This document shows positions 44,941 through 54,840 of a DNA stretch of 64,000 nt, in pieces. Positions within the stretch are counted from its first letter, which is position 1. Each line of letters begins with the position of its first letter. The stretch covers positions 248,001 through 312,000 of the forward strand of contig NJFT01000006.1 of assembly GCA_002221725.1 (NCBI GenBank). Direction: 5' to 3'. The notes below the pieces were generated by a model that was given only the letters and a program-made list of their open reading frames with translations, did no database searches and was not told the origin of the DNA. This DNA is from Scedosporium boydii. Taxonomy: Eukaryota > Ascomycota > Sordariomycetes > Microascales > Microascaceae. The position numbers were made by a program, and so were the translations under genes.

Positions 44941-46266
44941 ATGGGAGCACCTCAGGAAATCGACCTCCCTACCAGCTCCTCGCCATCCCTCATCCTCACT
45001 GAACCGACCCCGGCCGAACGTATCCAGATATGGACTCTCACCCAAAGGTCGTGGGGAAGAGTCCTTGGCGTTGAAGACTACGTCCATCGAGAGGAGTATC
45101 TCTTGACCGTTCCCGTTGCGAGAGGCGGCGGGGTCACTCAGTGGATTCTCACCATCAAATCTCTCCCACCCGGCCAGAGGCCAATCCTTTCCTCGTGCGA
45201 TTCCATCAGGAAGACTGCGCTCGTCGGTTCCTCCTCGAGAGGCTCCAAGATAGAGGAGGTGATTGCCCATAGCATCGGCTCCGTCTTCACGGACCCTATC
45301 TATAGAGGACGTGGATATGCGTCCAAGATGCTGGCCCTCGTCGGGGAGGAACTAAAGAAACACCAAGGCTCTCCAATGAAACCTGCCGTCAACGGCACCA
45401 AGTCCGAAATCTTGGTGCCTGCCACCTCCGTACCTTCTCCGAGGACGACCAGCCTCACCCCCGTTGCCTTTTCCCTCCTCTTTTCGGATATTGGCAAGGC
45501 CTTCTACGCAACCCGCGGCTGGGCCGCCCATCCAAGCACCCACCTCTCATTTCCGCCTCTTCTCCCCTCCACACAGCCCACAGAGCCTTTAACAAACGGC
45601 ACGGCCTCCTCCCCCTCCCCCTCTGCGAAGCCAATAGGCTACCACCAACTGGCCGAGCTCTGCACCCTAGACGAATCCCTCCTCCGCACTAGGATGGCCC
45701 GCATGCTTTCTTCTCCCTCTTCATCTTCCTCCTCAGCCATTGGCCCCGGCACACCCCACACCTTCGTCGCCCTCGCGCCGAACCTGGATGCCATTCTGTG
45801 GCACATGATGCGTGAGGATTTCATCACTCACCGCATCTTCGACCGCACCCCCACTGTCAAGGGCGCCGTCTTTGGTTCCAAGGGAAAGCGTATCTGGGCC
45901 GTCTGGACTCGGGCTTATTCGAGCACTCCGAGTTTACCACCTTCGACTCTCGAGGAACTCAGAGATGGGAATACGTTGCATATTTTGAGGCTTGTAGTCG
46001 AGGATGAAGACTGCTCGGACGAATATCTCACCCAGGGGATCAAGGCCATTCTTAATCTTGCAAGGAAGGAGGCGTTTGAATGGGGAACTAGTCACGTTGA
46101 GCTATGGAATCCCGGCCCAAGGTTCCAGCGCGCCATCGATGAGACGGGATTGGACTACAAATTTGTAGACAGGGAGATGGATAGCATTCCCTGCCTAAGG
46201 TGGTACGGAGACGGTCCGGCAGACGGAGTTTTCTGGGTTGCGAATGAGAAATACGCTTGGTACTAG
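44941..46266 (+). CDS. LYC1-like GNAT acetyltransferase
   Basis: A single exon of 441 residues from the ATG at 44941 (MGAPQEIDLPTSS). Upstream in-frame codons lack ATG. Residues about 20-140 form the GNAT part: ERIQIWTLTQRSWGRVLGVEDYVHREEYL, then IGSVFTDPIYRGRGYASKML, which carries the R/Q-x-x-G-x-G acetyl-CoA loop as RGRGYA. The second half (SDIGKAFYATRGWAAHPS, FVALAPNLDAILWHMMREDF) matches the C-terminal domain of fungal LYC1 proteins. In Yarrowia, LYC1 N6-acetylates lysine for its degradation. Paralogues of unknown substrate are frequent in filamentous fungi, so the substrate is uncertain. Confidence 0.85.
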   Translation: MGAPQEIDLPTSSSPSLILTEPTPAERIQIWTLTQRSWGRVLGVEDYVHREEYLLTVPVARGGGVTQWILTIKSLPPGQRPILSSCDSIRKTALVGSSSRGSKIEEVIAHSIGSVFTDPIYRGRGYASKMLALVGEELKKHQGSPMKPAVNGTKSEILVPATSVPSPRTTSLTPVAFSLLFSDIGKAFYATRGWAAHPSTHLSFPPLLPSTQPTEPLTNGTASSPSPSAKPIGYHQLAELCTLDESLLRTRMARMLSSPSSSSSSAIGPGTPHTFVALAPNLDAILWHMMREDFITHRIFDRTPTVKGAVFGSKGKRIWAVWTRAYSSTPSLPPSTLEELRDGNTLHILRLVVEDEDCSDEYLTQGIKAILNLARKEAFEWGTSHVELWNPGPRFQRAIDETGLDYKFVDREMDSIPCLRWYGDGPADGVFWVANEKYAWY

Positions 46267-46998
46267 TTGATTGGCGTTTTTGGATACGTTTGAGGAGAAA
46301 GAAGGAAGGAAGGAACCATCCGACCTCGCTCCTTCCACGGAATCAACGAAGAGAACTGTAATAGCTTTATATACGAGTTCATGGCAAGAACTCCCACCCG
46401 AGTAGCTCAAGCAGCAAGACTGCGACCAAATGGCCAAGTGGTCAGTTGGAGCGCTCAGAAGGTTAGAAAATCACACTTTTCGTAGCCCGTGGGAAGCAAC
46501 TGGGATTCGATCCTGGGGGCAACCCGCGGGTGAGCTTTTTGTCCTTTTCTTTTTCCTTCTTTTTTGAACTTCCTTTTCTTTCCTTCTCTTTTTTCTTATT
46601 CTTCTTTTTCGGGCTATTGAATCTCCCGAATCAATATATCTAGCCATTTTCAGAGGAGCTGTTTGAGACGCTGATGAATCTTGTGATACTGGCTTTTGTC
46701 CTTCGTACGAATCCTGAGAATAGCTCGAGTGATGCCATCCTGAGCACTCTCCCCACGATTTGATTCCACAGAAGCAGTGCTGAGCCTCCATCGCGAGCTT
46801 AGGATAATGTGGACAGACTGATCAAGCTGAGGTACAACAGAATCGCATGTCATGGCAACCATAACTCTTATTCCTGTATGTCTTGGACCTATACATGACT
46901 TTTTGATTCAAGCTCCCTAACAGCCTTTTGCAGCATGACCTCTTATAAAGTAAAGTAGCTCCTAATCATTAAACTCCTCCAGGTACCCAATCCCCCAT
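46267..46998. other. Convergent spacer with a degenerate tRNA-like segment
   Basis: Contains an A-box-like word TGGCCAAGTGG at 46431-46441, a B-box-like word GATTCGATCC at 46504-46513 and T-rich tracts from 46535. It does not fold as a functional tRNA. Otherwise no features. Confidence 0.4.
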
Positions 46999-48903
46999 CT
47001 AATGATCATGATCGTCCCTATCCTCCTTCACCTCCGGATCCAACGTAATAAGGGTATCAATCCTCATAATGCTAATACAAGCCTCCACCGCACTCTTGAG
47101 CTGCTTGATCTTGCTCACGCTGGGCTCGAGAACACCGGCCTTGACCTCATCCACCACCCTGCCCTTAGTGAGGTCAAGACCGTAGTTCTTGTAGGCCTTT
47201 CTGCGCGCCAGCGACTTCTCGTCCTCGTTGGCATCGCTCTCCTGAATCCTCTGGGCCCGCGCGTGCCTGTTCCTCAGCTGAGCGACGAGGTCCGAGGCGT
47301 CCTTGGCGGCGTTGACCGCTAGGGTCTTCGGGATGACAAGGAGGGACTGGGCGAACTCGGCGATGGCGAGCTGTTCTCGGGAGCCTACCGTGCTGGCGAA
47401 CTCTTCGAGGTAGATGTGAAGCTCCGTCTCGACCGCGCCTCCGCCGGGAACAATGGTACCACTCTCGAGCGTCCTCTTGACGGCGCAGAGAGAGTCGTGT
47501 ACCGACCTCTCCATCTCGTCGAGAGAGTAGTCGTTGGGGCCTCGGAGGATAATTGAGGCAGAGGAGTGGGCCTTGGTTCCCTTGACTAGGATGCACTCGT
47601 CGTCCGAGATCCTCTCCTGCACAACCTCCTCAGCGTAGCCAAGATAGGAAGGCTCAAACCTCTCATCACCGTTCAGGTCAGAGAGGGTGCTTAGTAGGGT
47701 GGCGCCGGTTGCCCTCGCGATTCTCCGAAGATCCTCCTTCTTGCATCGTCGCACCGCCATCGCACCGCGTTCCACAAACAGCTTCAGGACGAGGTCATCA
47801 ATACCCTTGGTCGTGAGAATGACGTTGGCGCCGGCTTTGAGGATAAGCTCCACTCGCTCAAGAATCATGCCGGATTCCCGAGCACGAATCTGTTCTAGTT
47901 GTTGAGGGTCGTCGACGGTGATGTTGACTCCGAGCTTCATCCTCTCCTTCTGAAGGTTCATGTCGAGAACAGCAATCTTGGCATCGGTTATTCTTGTGGT
48001 CATTGCCTGAGAGGCAACGGTGCAGTTGAGAGCATATCCCTTGACGAGGATAGATTCAAGGGAGCCCTTGCCGTGGGCCTTGAGGATGTTGACGGCCTTG
48101 ACGGGGTACTTGGTCTCGTTTCGGTTATTCGTCGACTTGACGGCCTGGATAGCGTCGACGACCATGTTCGCGAAGAAATCCGAATCGGCACCGATGATCT
48201 TGCTCGACATTGAGGTCTTGGCGATGTTGAGGAGGGACTCGCGGCCGAGGTGCTCGACCTTGATGGCGACGTTCTCGTTCATGTACTTGACTGCCTCTCG
48301 TAGAGCAAGTCGATAGCCGGTAATGATGGTCGTAGGGTGTATGCGGTTCTTCATCAGATCGTTTCCACGGCGGAGGAGCTCGGCGGCAATCAGGACGACG
48401 GATGTCGTTCCGTCTCCAACTTCTTTATCTTGTTGTTGGGCGAGGTCGACCAGGATCTTGCCGGCGGGATGTTCTACATCTAATAAACTAAGGATAGTAG
48501 CGCCATCGTTTGTGACAGTCACATCCTTTTAATTATTAGTTAGTCTTCGGTGAGGGTTCGGTGACCGCGAGCTTGTGGTTGTGGTTGTGGTTGTGGGGGC
48601 TTGATGGCGTTGGAGGGGTAGGTCAGGAACTTACGCCGATGTCGTCCACCATCATCTTGTCGAGACCGCTTGGGCCGAAGGAGCTCTTGATGACATTCGC
48701 GATGGCTTGCGTAGCGAGGACTGGATAGATGAGGTTTGCGATGAGCTTCTGTTCTTGAAATAAGGGGGATTCCGAAGGTTTGGGGGTGGAACTTGGGAAA
48801 TGGGACGTGACAAACCATTCTGATCTCGAATGTCGGCGCCAGAGATCTTCTGGCCCCCGAGGAAAAGAGTTCCGTTTCGAGGCTGTTCGAAGATAGCCGC
48901 CAT
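46999..48903 (-). CDS. CCT1: CCT/TRiC chaperonin subunit alpha
   Basis: Three exons, 48903-48816, 48720-48635 and 48525-46999, about 566 residues. The start [19 protein letters not shown] is the usual fungal one. The first splice gives [34 protein letters not shown], and the second joins to [12 protein letters not shown]. ATPase motifs are present: [26 protein letters not shown] and, late in the chain, [14 protein letters not shown]. Near the end, [22 protein letters not shown] is the alpha-subunit signature that separates it from the other seven CCT subunits. It is part of the double ring that folds actin and tubulin in the cytosol. Intron 2 carries a TTGTGG hexamer repeat. It is divergent from prolyl-tRNA synthetase across 715 bp. 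Confidence 0.96.
48573..48596. repeat. TTGTGG hexamer repeat in CCT1 intron 2
   Basis: Four tandem TTGTGG units on the + strand, inside the intron between the second and third coding exons. Confidence 0.8.
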
Positions 48904-49618
48904 ATTCGCGATCGATTATGTGTATGCAACCAGGTCTTGGGGGTTGTCGTAAAGTCGGTGATAATTTGCTGGTTGCCTGGGTGGGTGATGTTCGAAAGCT
49001 TTCTACTATTTTTGGCGGTGCGGCGAACTTTTCCCCAATAAAATCAATGACTTTTTGCCCCTTCCTCACAGTGTTAAAGTGGTCATCAGTGTTTGCGAGC
49101 CTGCAGCAAAGCATCAGCCACAGATCTACAGGTCCTTGCCACATGCACTACCCCGCCCTGAATGTGGCTGGCATCGCTGGGTTTGGGCTGGATTGGTCTG
49201 GGCTAGCGCGGGGCGCAGGCGGGACACTGGAAATATGGAATTTACCCCTCCACCACAGCAGCACAATTCCAGAGGTCAATTCGTTTGGCGCTTGACTCAT
49301 TTGACTCCCTGAGACAAAAGTGACTCTTTCCGCTTGTCTCAAATAGGGTTTTTCAATATTATACTCGGGGGCTAATTGATAAATTCCGCCTAACTTTTTT
49401 CCCCTCGCCCCTGGATTTTTCGACGGAAGGCATCCCTCGTAGTTTCCCTTTTTTTTTTCGCAACTAGAATCGCGTTGTCAGTGGTCACTAGACTATCGTC
49501 GATACCCCGGTCGCCTCTTTCCCCTCTAAACATTTTCTGCCCTTATCGTCAACAGTACCCCACCTTGAAACCCAACCTTTAACACAACCCTCCATCCCAC
49601 GCCCTCCTTACTGACACC
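48904..49618. promoter_or_regulatory. Divergent promoter region CCT1 / prolyl-tRNA synthetase
   Basis: 715 bp between two start codons. It contains a cluster of TGACTC words (listed separately) and a T-run at about 49449-49458. Probably used by both genes. Confidence 0.6.
49293..49326. promoter_or_regulatory. Cluster of three GCN4/CPC1-type sites
   Basis: TGACTCA at 49293-49299 is the exact consensus bound by yeast Gcn4 and its filamentous fungal homologue CPC1/CpcA. TGACTC follows at 49302-49307 and 49321-49326. The cluster lies about 300 bp before the prolyl-tRNA synthetase start. Amino-acid starvation control of synthetase genes by this factor is established in fungi. Its action here is inferred. 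Confidence 0.65.
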
Positions 49619-51390
49619 ATGGCCGACGCCGCTGAATCCAAAGGCCCTTCCAAGAGCGCGCTGAAGAAGGCGGAGAAGCAGGCCAAGATGGCTGCTGATA
49701 AAGCCGCCAAGGCCGCGAAGCAGGCGGCGCTCCCTGTGCAAACGAAGAAGGCCGATAACATTATCGGCATCACGGTCTCCAAAAGCGAGGACTTTCCCCA
49801 ATGGTACCAGGAGGTCGTCTTAAAGGCCCAAATGATCGACTACTACAACGAGATCTCCGGCTTTTACATCCTGCGTCCCTCGGCGATGTACGTCTGGGGT
49901 GTTATCCGAAACTGGTTCCAGGAGCGCATCGAGGCCATGGGTGTCGAGGAGACGAGTTTCCCCATGTTCTTGTCGCAGACGTCTTTCGAGAAGGAAAAGG
50001 ATCACGTTGATGGCTTTGCTCCCGAGCTTGCCTGGGTCACCAAAGCGTACGTTTAAAATCCCACCTGGCACTCCTAACATATACTTTTTGTCTATTTTCT
50101 TTTTGTTTTGGGCACGAAAACGCTAATAGCCTCATGTGTCTTAGTGGCGACAAGGATCTCGAGGTCCCCGTTGCTGTTCGTCCTACCTCCGAGGCTGTCA
50201 TGTACCCTTACTACTCGAAGTGGATCAGGACGCATAGGGATCTCCCCTTCCGTCTGAACCAGTGGAACAACGTCGTCCGATGGGAGGCGAAGCAGACTAC
50301 CCCCTTCCTCCGTGCGCGAGAGTTCCTTTGGCAGGAGGGCCACACCGCGCATCTCACCGAGGAGCTCGCCGGCAAGGAAGTCCTCGAGATTCTCGAGCTC
50401 TACGCCCGCGTCTACGAAGAGCTTCTCGCCGTCCCCGTCGTCCGCGGCCGAAAGACTGAGAACGAAAAGTTTGCCGGTGGTTACTACACCACGACAGTGG
50501 AGGGATACATCCCTTCCAACGGACGAGGTATCCAGGGAGCTACTTCTCACTGCCTAGGCCAGAACTTCAGCAAGATGTTCGATATCAAGGTAGAAGACCC
50601 TGACGAGAAGGGCAAGCACATCAACGTGTGGCAGAATTCGTGGGGTCTGTCCACCCGAGTCATTGGTGTCATGATCATGATTCACGGTGATGACAAGGGC
50701 CTTGTACTCCCCCCTCGCATCGCCAAGATTCAGACCGTCTTGATCCCTCTCGGCATCACCAAGAATACCACTGCTGAGGAGAAGGCGAACCTCGAGAAGA
50801 GGCTAGAGGAGATTAGGCAGACACTGCTCAAGGCCGGCGTCCGTGTCGAGGCGGACTTGAGGGAAGGATACACCCCTCCCTGGAAGTTCAACGACTGGGA
50901 GCTCAAGGGTGTCCCTCTCCGTATCGAGTTCGGCCCCAAGGACTCGGCCAAGAACGTCGTCAGCTGGGCGAGGCGCGATACTGGTGAGAAGGGTACTTTC
51001 GCCATCGACGAGATCGCCACTAAGGTCCCCGAGCTTCTCGAGACGATCCAGAAGGACCTGTACAACAAGGCCGAGAAGGCCTACCGCGAGCACCGCCTCA
51101 AGATCACCAACTGGGACGAGGTCGTCCCTGCCCTCGATGCCAAGAACGTGGTCATCATCCCCTTCTGTCTCGACGGCCAGTGCGAGGACAGAATAAAGGA
51201 GCTCACGGCCGGAAAGCCCGAGGAGGGCACCGACGCGAACGGCGCTCCCAAGGCCCCCACGATGGGCATGAAGAGTCTTTGCATCCCCTTCGACCAGCCC
51301 GAGGGCCTTGTCCCCGGCGAGACGAAGTGCCTCAACCCCGAGTGCAACCGGAAAGCGGAGAAATGGTGTATGTTTGGACGCAGCTACTAA
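49619..51390 (+). CDS. Cytosolic prolyl-tRNA synthetase (class II, eukaryote/archaeal type)
   Basis: Two exons, 49619-50046 and 50145-51390, about 557 residues. An Ala/Lys-rich N-terminal extension (KSALKKAEKQAKMAADKAAK) precedes the core, which starts SKSEDFPQWYQEVVLKAQMID. Class II landmarks: YYNEISGFYILRPSAMYVW, VRPTSEAVMYPYYSKWI, motif 2 with REFLWQEGHTAH, and motif 3 region LSTRVIGVMIMIHGDDKGLV. Then come an anticodon-binding domain (IPLGITKN, AGVRVEADLREGYTPPWKF) and the C-terminal zinc-type domain ending KCLNPECNRKAEKWCMFGRSY, with the invariant terminal Tyr. It charges tRNA-Pro with proline. There is no fused glutamyl-tRNA synthetase, nor the YbaK-like editing domain of Plasmodium or yeast type. 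It is divergent from CCT1, with CPC1-type sites upstream. Confidence 0.96.
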
Positions 51391-52020
51391 GCTCGAATTG
51401 GTAGCAGCGAGAAGGCGTTACGGAGGGAAAGCAGGCGGGGAAAAGGGGGGATTTATCGGGCAAGTGGGGGTGTGACCATGCACGTTAACGACGTTGACGC
51501 TTTGTTCATTAGCCGACTTGTTCATTTCAATACCATAACTTGTGTTTACATAGCTTGATATCCTTGCCTTGTTCCTTGTTTTTATAAACATGAGTTCCAG
51601 CCCTTCTACCATTCTTATGGTGCTCTTGAAAACATAAAGTCCAAATCTCTACCATCTGGGCTGCACGATGCCTGCTCTGTGTCCCTGTAAGCCCTGTAAG
51701 CCCTGTAAGCCCGGCGATATTAGTTTAATTGCCATTCATGCCCAATAGCGATAAAAGTGGGCAGTTTTCTGACAGAGAACACCAGCCGGACCTGGAAAAG
51801 TGTTCTGAACATACGACGCAATCGCGTGGCTATATGGATCAAAAACTGCGGATGAAGGGAATCTTGCCGAATATAGTGCCACTGACTCCATCTTAGCACC
51901 GATATTCAAACTTTTCGAGGGCGGGCTCTCTTTCTAGAGTATGAGTAAATTGTCTCGCGTATTGTTTTATAGACTCAGTATCTTCACCTCTTTCATGTCC
52001 GTTCAGTCCCAGGTGCCCTT
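51391..52020. other. Convergent spacer after prolyl-tRNA synthetase
   Basis: About 630 bp. Contains three tandem copies of CCTGTAAGC near 51684-51712. No gene seen. Confidence 0.5.
51684..51712. repeat. Tandem CCTGTAAGC repeat, three copies
   Basis: A 9-bp unit repeated three times, downstream of the ProRS gene, probably beyond its 3' UTR. Confidence 0.75.
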
Positions 52021-52539
52021 TTACGCCGTCCGTGTGATATACTCGTAGCAAAGACTCCTGTATTTCTCTCGATCCCATCCTCCCCCATTGCCATCCCCAG
52101 GAAACCCCGAGTCGCGGAGATATTGTTGAAAAGCCTTGTGTTCCATCGAAGGAGACAGTTCTGGGTGCATCTCCCTGATCTCGCCATCCACGCAAGGCAG
52201 CCAGTGTATCTCGTTGATCGTCTTCTTGCAGAACTCGCCGAAGAAGTACTTAAGGTCATAAGTTGGCTCGTGAAGCAGCTCAAAGTCCTCACCCAGGGCG
52301 TGTCTCGGTGAATCTTCGTCAAGGACCTCGCCCATATCGTAGTCCCGATTCTGCTGGTCTCCTTGGTTGCTATACCAGATGACGGTGCCATGGGTGAGGT
52401 TGAGAAAGGCACTGTAGGCGTGACGTCGCCCATGTGCCAGGCAGACGCAATCGGGAGGTATGGATTCGCCCGGTTCGACGATCCATTTACCACCGTTGTT
52501 CTGGATGGCGTTTTGAACGGTCTCGGAAGTGTAGTCCAC
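52021..52539 (-). CDS. Unrecognised protein, 5' end unresolved
   Basis: An open frame of 172 codons that looks coding: a strand and helix mix with IVEPGESIPPDCVCLAHGRR, AFLNLTHGTVIWYSNQGDQ, YDLKYFFGEFCKKTINEIHW and a C-terminus SLCYEYITRTA. The given start is a GTG. No ATG lies in frame before a stop near 52645, so a further exon upstream is likely, perhaps entering at an acceptor such as CTCCAG near 52621. It has a mixed composition, without repeats or signal peptide. I do not recognise the family. A pseudogene is possible but there is no internal stop. Confidence 0.5.
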   Translation of the reverse strand: MDYTSETVQNAIQNNGGKWIVEPGESIPPDCVCLAHGRRHAYSAFLNLTHGTVIWYSNQGDQQNRDYDMGEVLDEDSPRHALGEDFELLHEPTYDLKYFFGEFCKKTINEIHWLPCVDGEIREMHPELSPSMEHKAFQQYLRDSGFPGDGNGGGWDREKYRSLCYEYITRTA

Positions 52540-53318
52540 GCAGTTGGTTTCTGGGAGAATGCTTGGCTCATTACAGTCCTTATCACTGACATACGGCAGG
52601 TGGTGTGGTGCCTTGATAGACTGGAGTAAGCTTGGATGAGAGCATCACCATGTCGCCCACCTCCCTCTCGCTGGTCAATTTTCAGGAACCAAGCTTTGAC
52701 TCATATGATGCCGGATTCCCTAAAGGGATAGGCTGCCTAAATTTCCGCCATACTCCCTCGTAAGATCCTCGCAGGGGCTACTCATGCGCGACAGATCTAC
52801 AGACCACTCGGCTCAGAATCTCCACTTATGGGGAGGGCTAGGTACACAGCCGCAGCTACTGTTGGATTTTGGAGGAAGAATGTCGTGAAGAAAAAAAAGT
52901 TTCCATTACCCAATTTTACAACCCTCCACCCAGAGACGTTAAGATTGGTTGTCTCGACATAAAAGTCCGTTTACCTCATCACTACAAATACAAGTACGAG
53001 GGACTTGGGAGAGCACCGGGGAGATTGGCTCCCTGCTGCTTCTGCAGTCGTCTCTTTCCTGTCGTTGGAGCCAATTTGCACTCATTTTTTTCTCTCTCCG
53101 CCAAAAGAAAAGGTTTAAAGGAAAAGAAGAAAATAGGTTAAAGAAAAGGAACATAAAATAGCGCTATGACGAAGGGAAAGGCGACAGCTAAGGTTAGAAA
53201 ACAAGGAAAAATGTATATAAGAAGGATGAAAGAGTGAGAAATAATAACCAGGTAAATTGACTCGGGTTGTTAAGGTCACTCAATCAAGGAAGCCATGGAG
53301 AAACAAGAAGCCAACGGC
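52540..53318. other. Spacer before the Ala/Ser-rich secreted protein
   Basis: About 780 bp, probably including the missing 5' exon of the previous gene. The right half is A/G-rich (53090-53160) and likely the 3' UTR of the next gene. Confidence 0.45.
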
Positions 53319-54840
53319 TTAGAGGCCGAGGGCGGCATTGAAGGCATCAGCTGCGGCCTGGCCTTGTTGTCCCTGAGCGGCAGCCTGGCCAGTCTCGCAT
53401 GCCTGAATCGTGGCATCATCAGCCTTGCAAGAGTCTTGAAGCCTTCCGCAGATGAAGCTGGTGATGATGTTGATGTTGAGAGCGGAGCCCTGGCTGAAGT
53501 CACCCTTGTTGTTGGGGGCGAAGGCAGCCTCCTTACGACCGTCGAGACCCACGGCGAACTGGATAGTGGGGTCAGAGCACGAGCCAAAGTCAAGAGCACC
53601 AGCCTGTCGGAGCTTGACAATCTTACCGCGCTTGACCTTGGCAAGGTTGCCCTGGGCAAGGCACTGATCCTCCTGAGCGTCGCAGTCAGAAACGCTGGCA
53701 TCAATCTGGCCAGAGTTGGCAGCATTGGCACAGGCGTTATGCTGGACAGCACAGGATCGCTGGATGGCAGCGCCAATGTTCTGGAATGTCACTCCGTTGG
53801 TCTCGAAGGGGCGTTTGGCATCGCCAGAGTCGCGGACCTCGGGGGCGGCGCCGCCGAGGTTGCCGCTGAAGGCCTGGAGATTGCCAGACGCAGAGGCGCT
53901 AGCACCATTGCTGGCACCGTTGCTGGAAGCGCTAGCCGAAGCCTCCGAGGAAGAGTCTGGTGACATTAACAGTGTTAGTGAACAACGCCGCCATGTGTAT
54001 GTCTAAGTTCTGAGCGTCCTTACCAGAAGCGGCAGCAGAGACTTGACCGGAAGCCATCTGGGCAGCCAGGACGTCGAGGTTCTCAGCCGCATCTGCGTCG
54101 GCCTGAGGAGCACCAGCGCCCATGGCGTCAGAAACTGCCTGGTTGATCTCGTCAATGGTGGCATCAGCGACGATCAAGTTCTTCGTGAAGATGCAGCCGA
54201 CGGCATCTTCGTCGTCGCAAGTGTTACCAGCGCCAGTGGGGTCGTTGACCTGAATGTCGTCGGTTAGCTCGTTTCACTTTACTCGGTAGAACAAGGAACA
54301 GCAGCTACATACATCGCCGGGGGTGAAAGTGCCGGACAGAAGGGCCAAGGTGGGGTCAGCACCGACGCTCGCGAGCTGGACAGCAAGGTTGAGGACGATG
54401 TCCTTGTTGATCTGCTGGGCGTTGTCGGAGGCAGGATCCTGGTGCTGAGAGATGGCGGCGATCTCCGCGTTGTTGGCAGTCTCGTTGCAGTCCACGCTAG
54501 CAAGACCGACGGAGCCGGTGTTCTTCTCAAGGGCACGGTAGAGCAGGGCATTTGCGAGACCAGTGATTCGCTCATTCTCGTCGTCGAGCGCAAGGGCGTT
54601 GGTGAAAGCCTCGTCGGCAATGATCTGCTGGAGACAGTCCAGATTGGTCACATCACCAGCACCATCGGCAGCAGCGGCAGCACCGAGGAGACCGAAGACG
54701 GGGTCAACAATGTTGAAGCGGTTGTTGAGCTGGAGGATGTTCTGGGTGGCAGTGATAATGGACTGATGCGACTTCTCCTGAGGGACCTCGGCAGCGGCGA
54801 AGGCCACCAGGGCGGCCAAGATAGCGGCGGACTGCTTCAT
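53319..54840 (-). CDS. Secreted Ala/Ser-rich protein with cysteines, possible wall protein
   Basis: Three exons, 54840-54313, 54249-54024 and 53956-53319, about 463 residues. It starts with a signal peptide (MKQSAAILAALVAFAAAEVP). The first third is Ala/Asn-rich with LLGAAAAADGAGDV and DCLQQIIADEAF. The middle has NTCDDEDAVGCIF and SASASSNGASNGASASASG, a Ser/Ala linker likely to be O-glycosylated. The last part has spaced cysteines (SCAVQHNACANAA, DCDAQEDQCLAQG, GSCSDPTIQFAVGLDGRKEA, FICGRLQDSC). I recall similar ascomycete extracellular proteins, often poorly named. No catalytic motif is visible. It ends with FNAALGL and shows no GPI hydrophobic tail, so wall linkage would be by other means. 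Confidence 0.8.

Noticed and set aside
46431..46520. Functional tRNA gene
   Set aside because: A- and B-box-like words are present, but the acceptor arm does not pair (GACCAAA has no matching 3' end) and the T stem is mismatched.
47899..48213. Plus-strand open frame opposite CCT1
   Set aside because: A shadow of the conserved CCT1 exon, with no start context or family resemblance.
53295..53963. 222-codon plus-strand frame
   Set aside because: It mirrors the Ala/Ser-rich secreted protein exon. Low-complexity coding DNA often leaves the other strand open.
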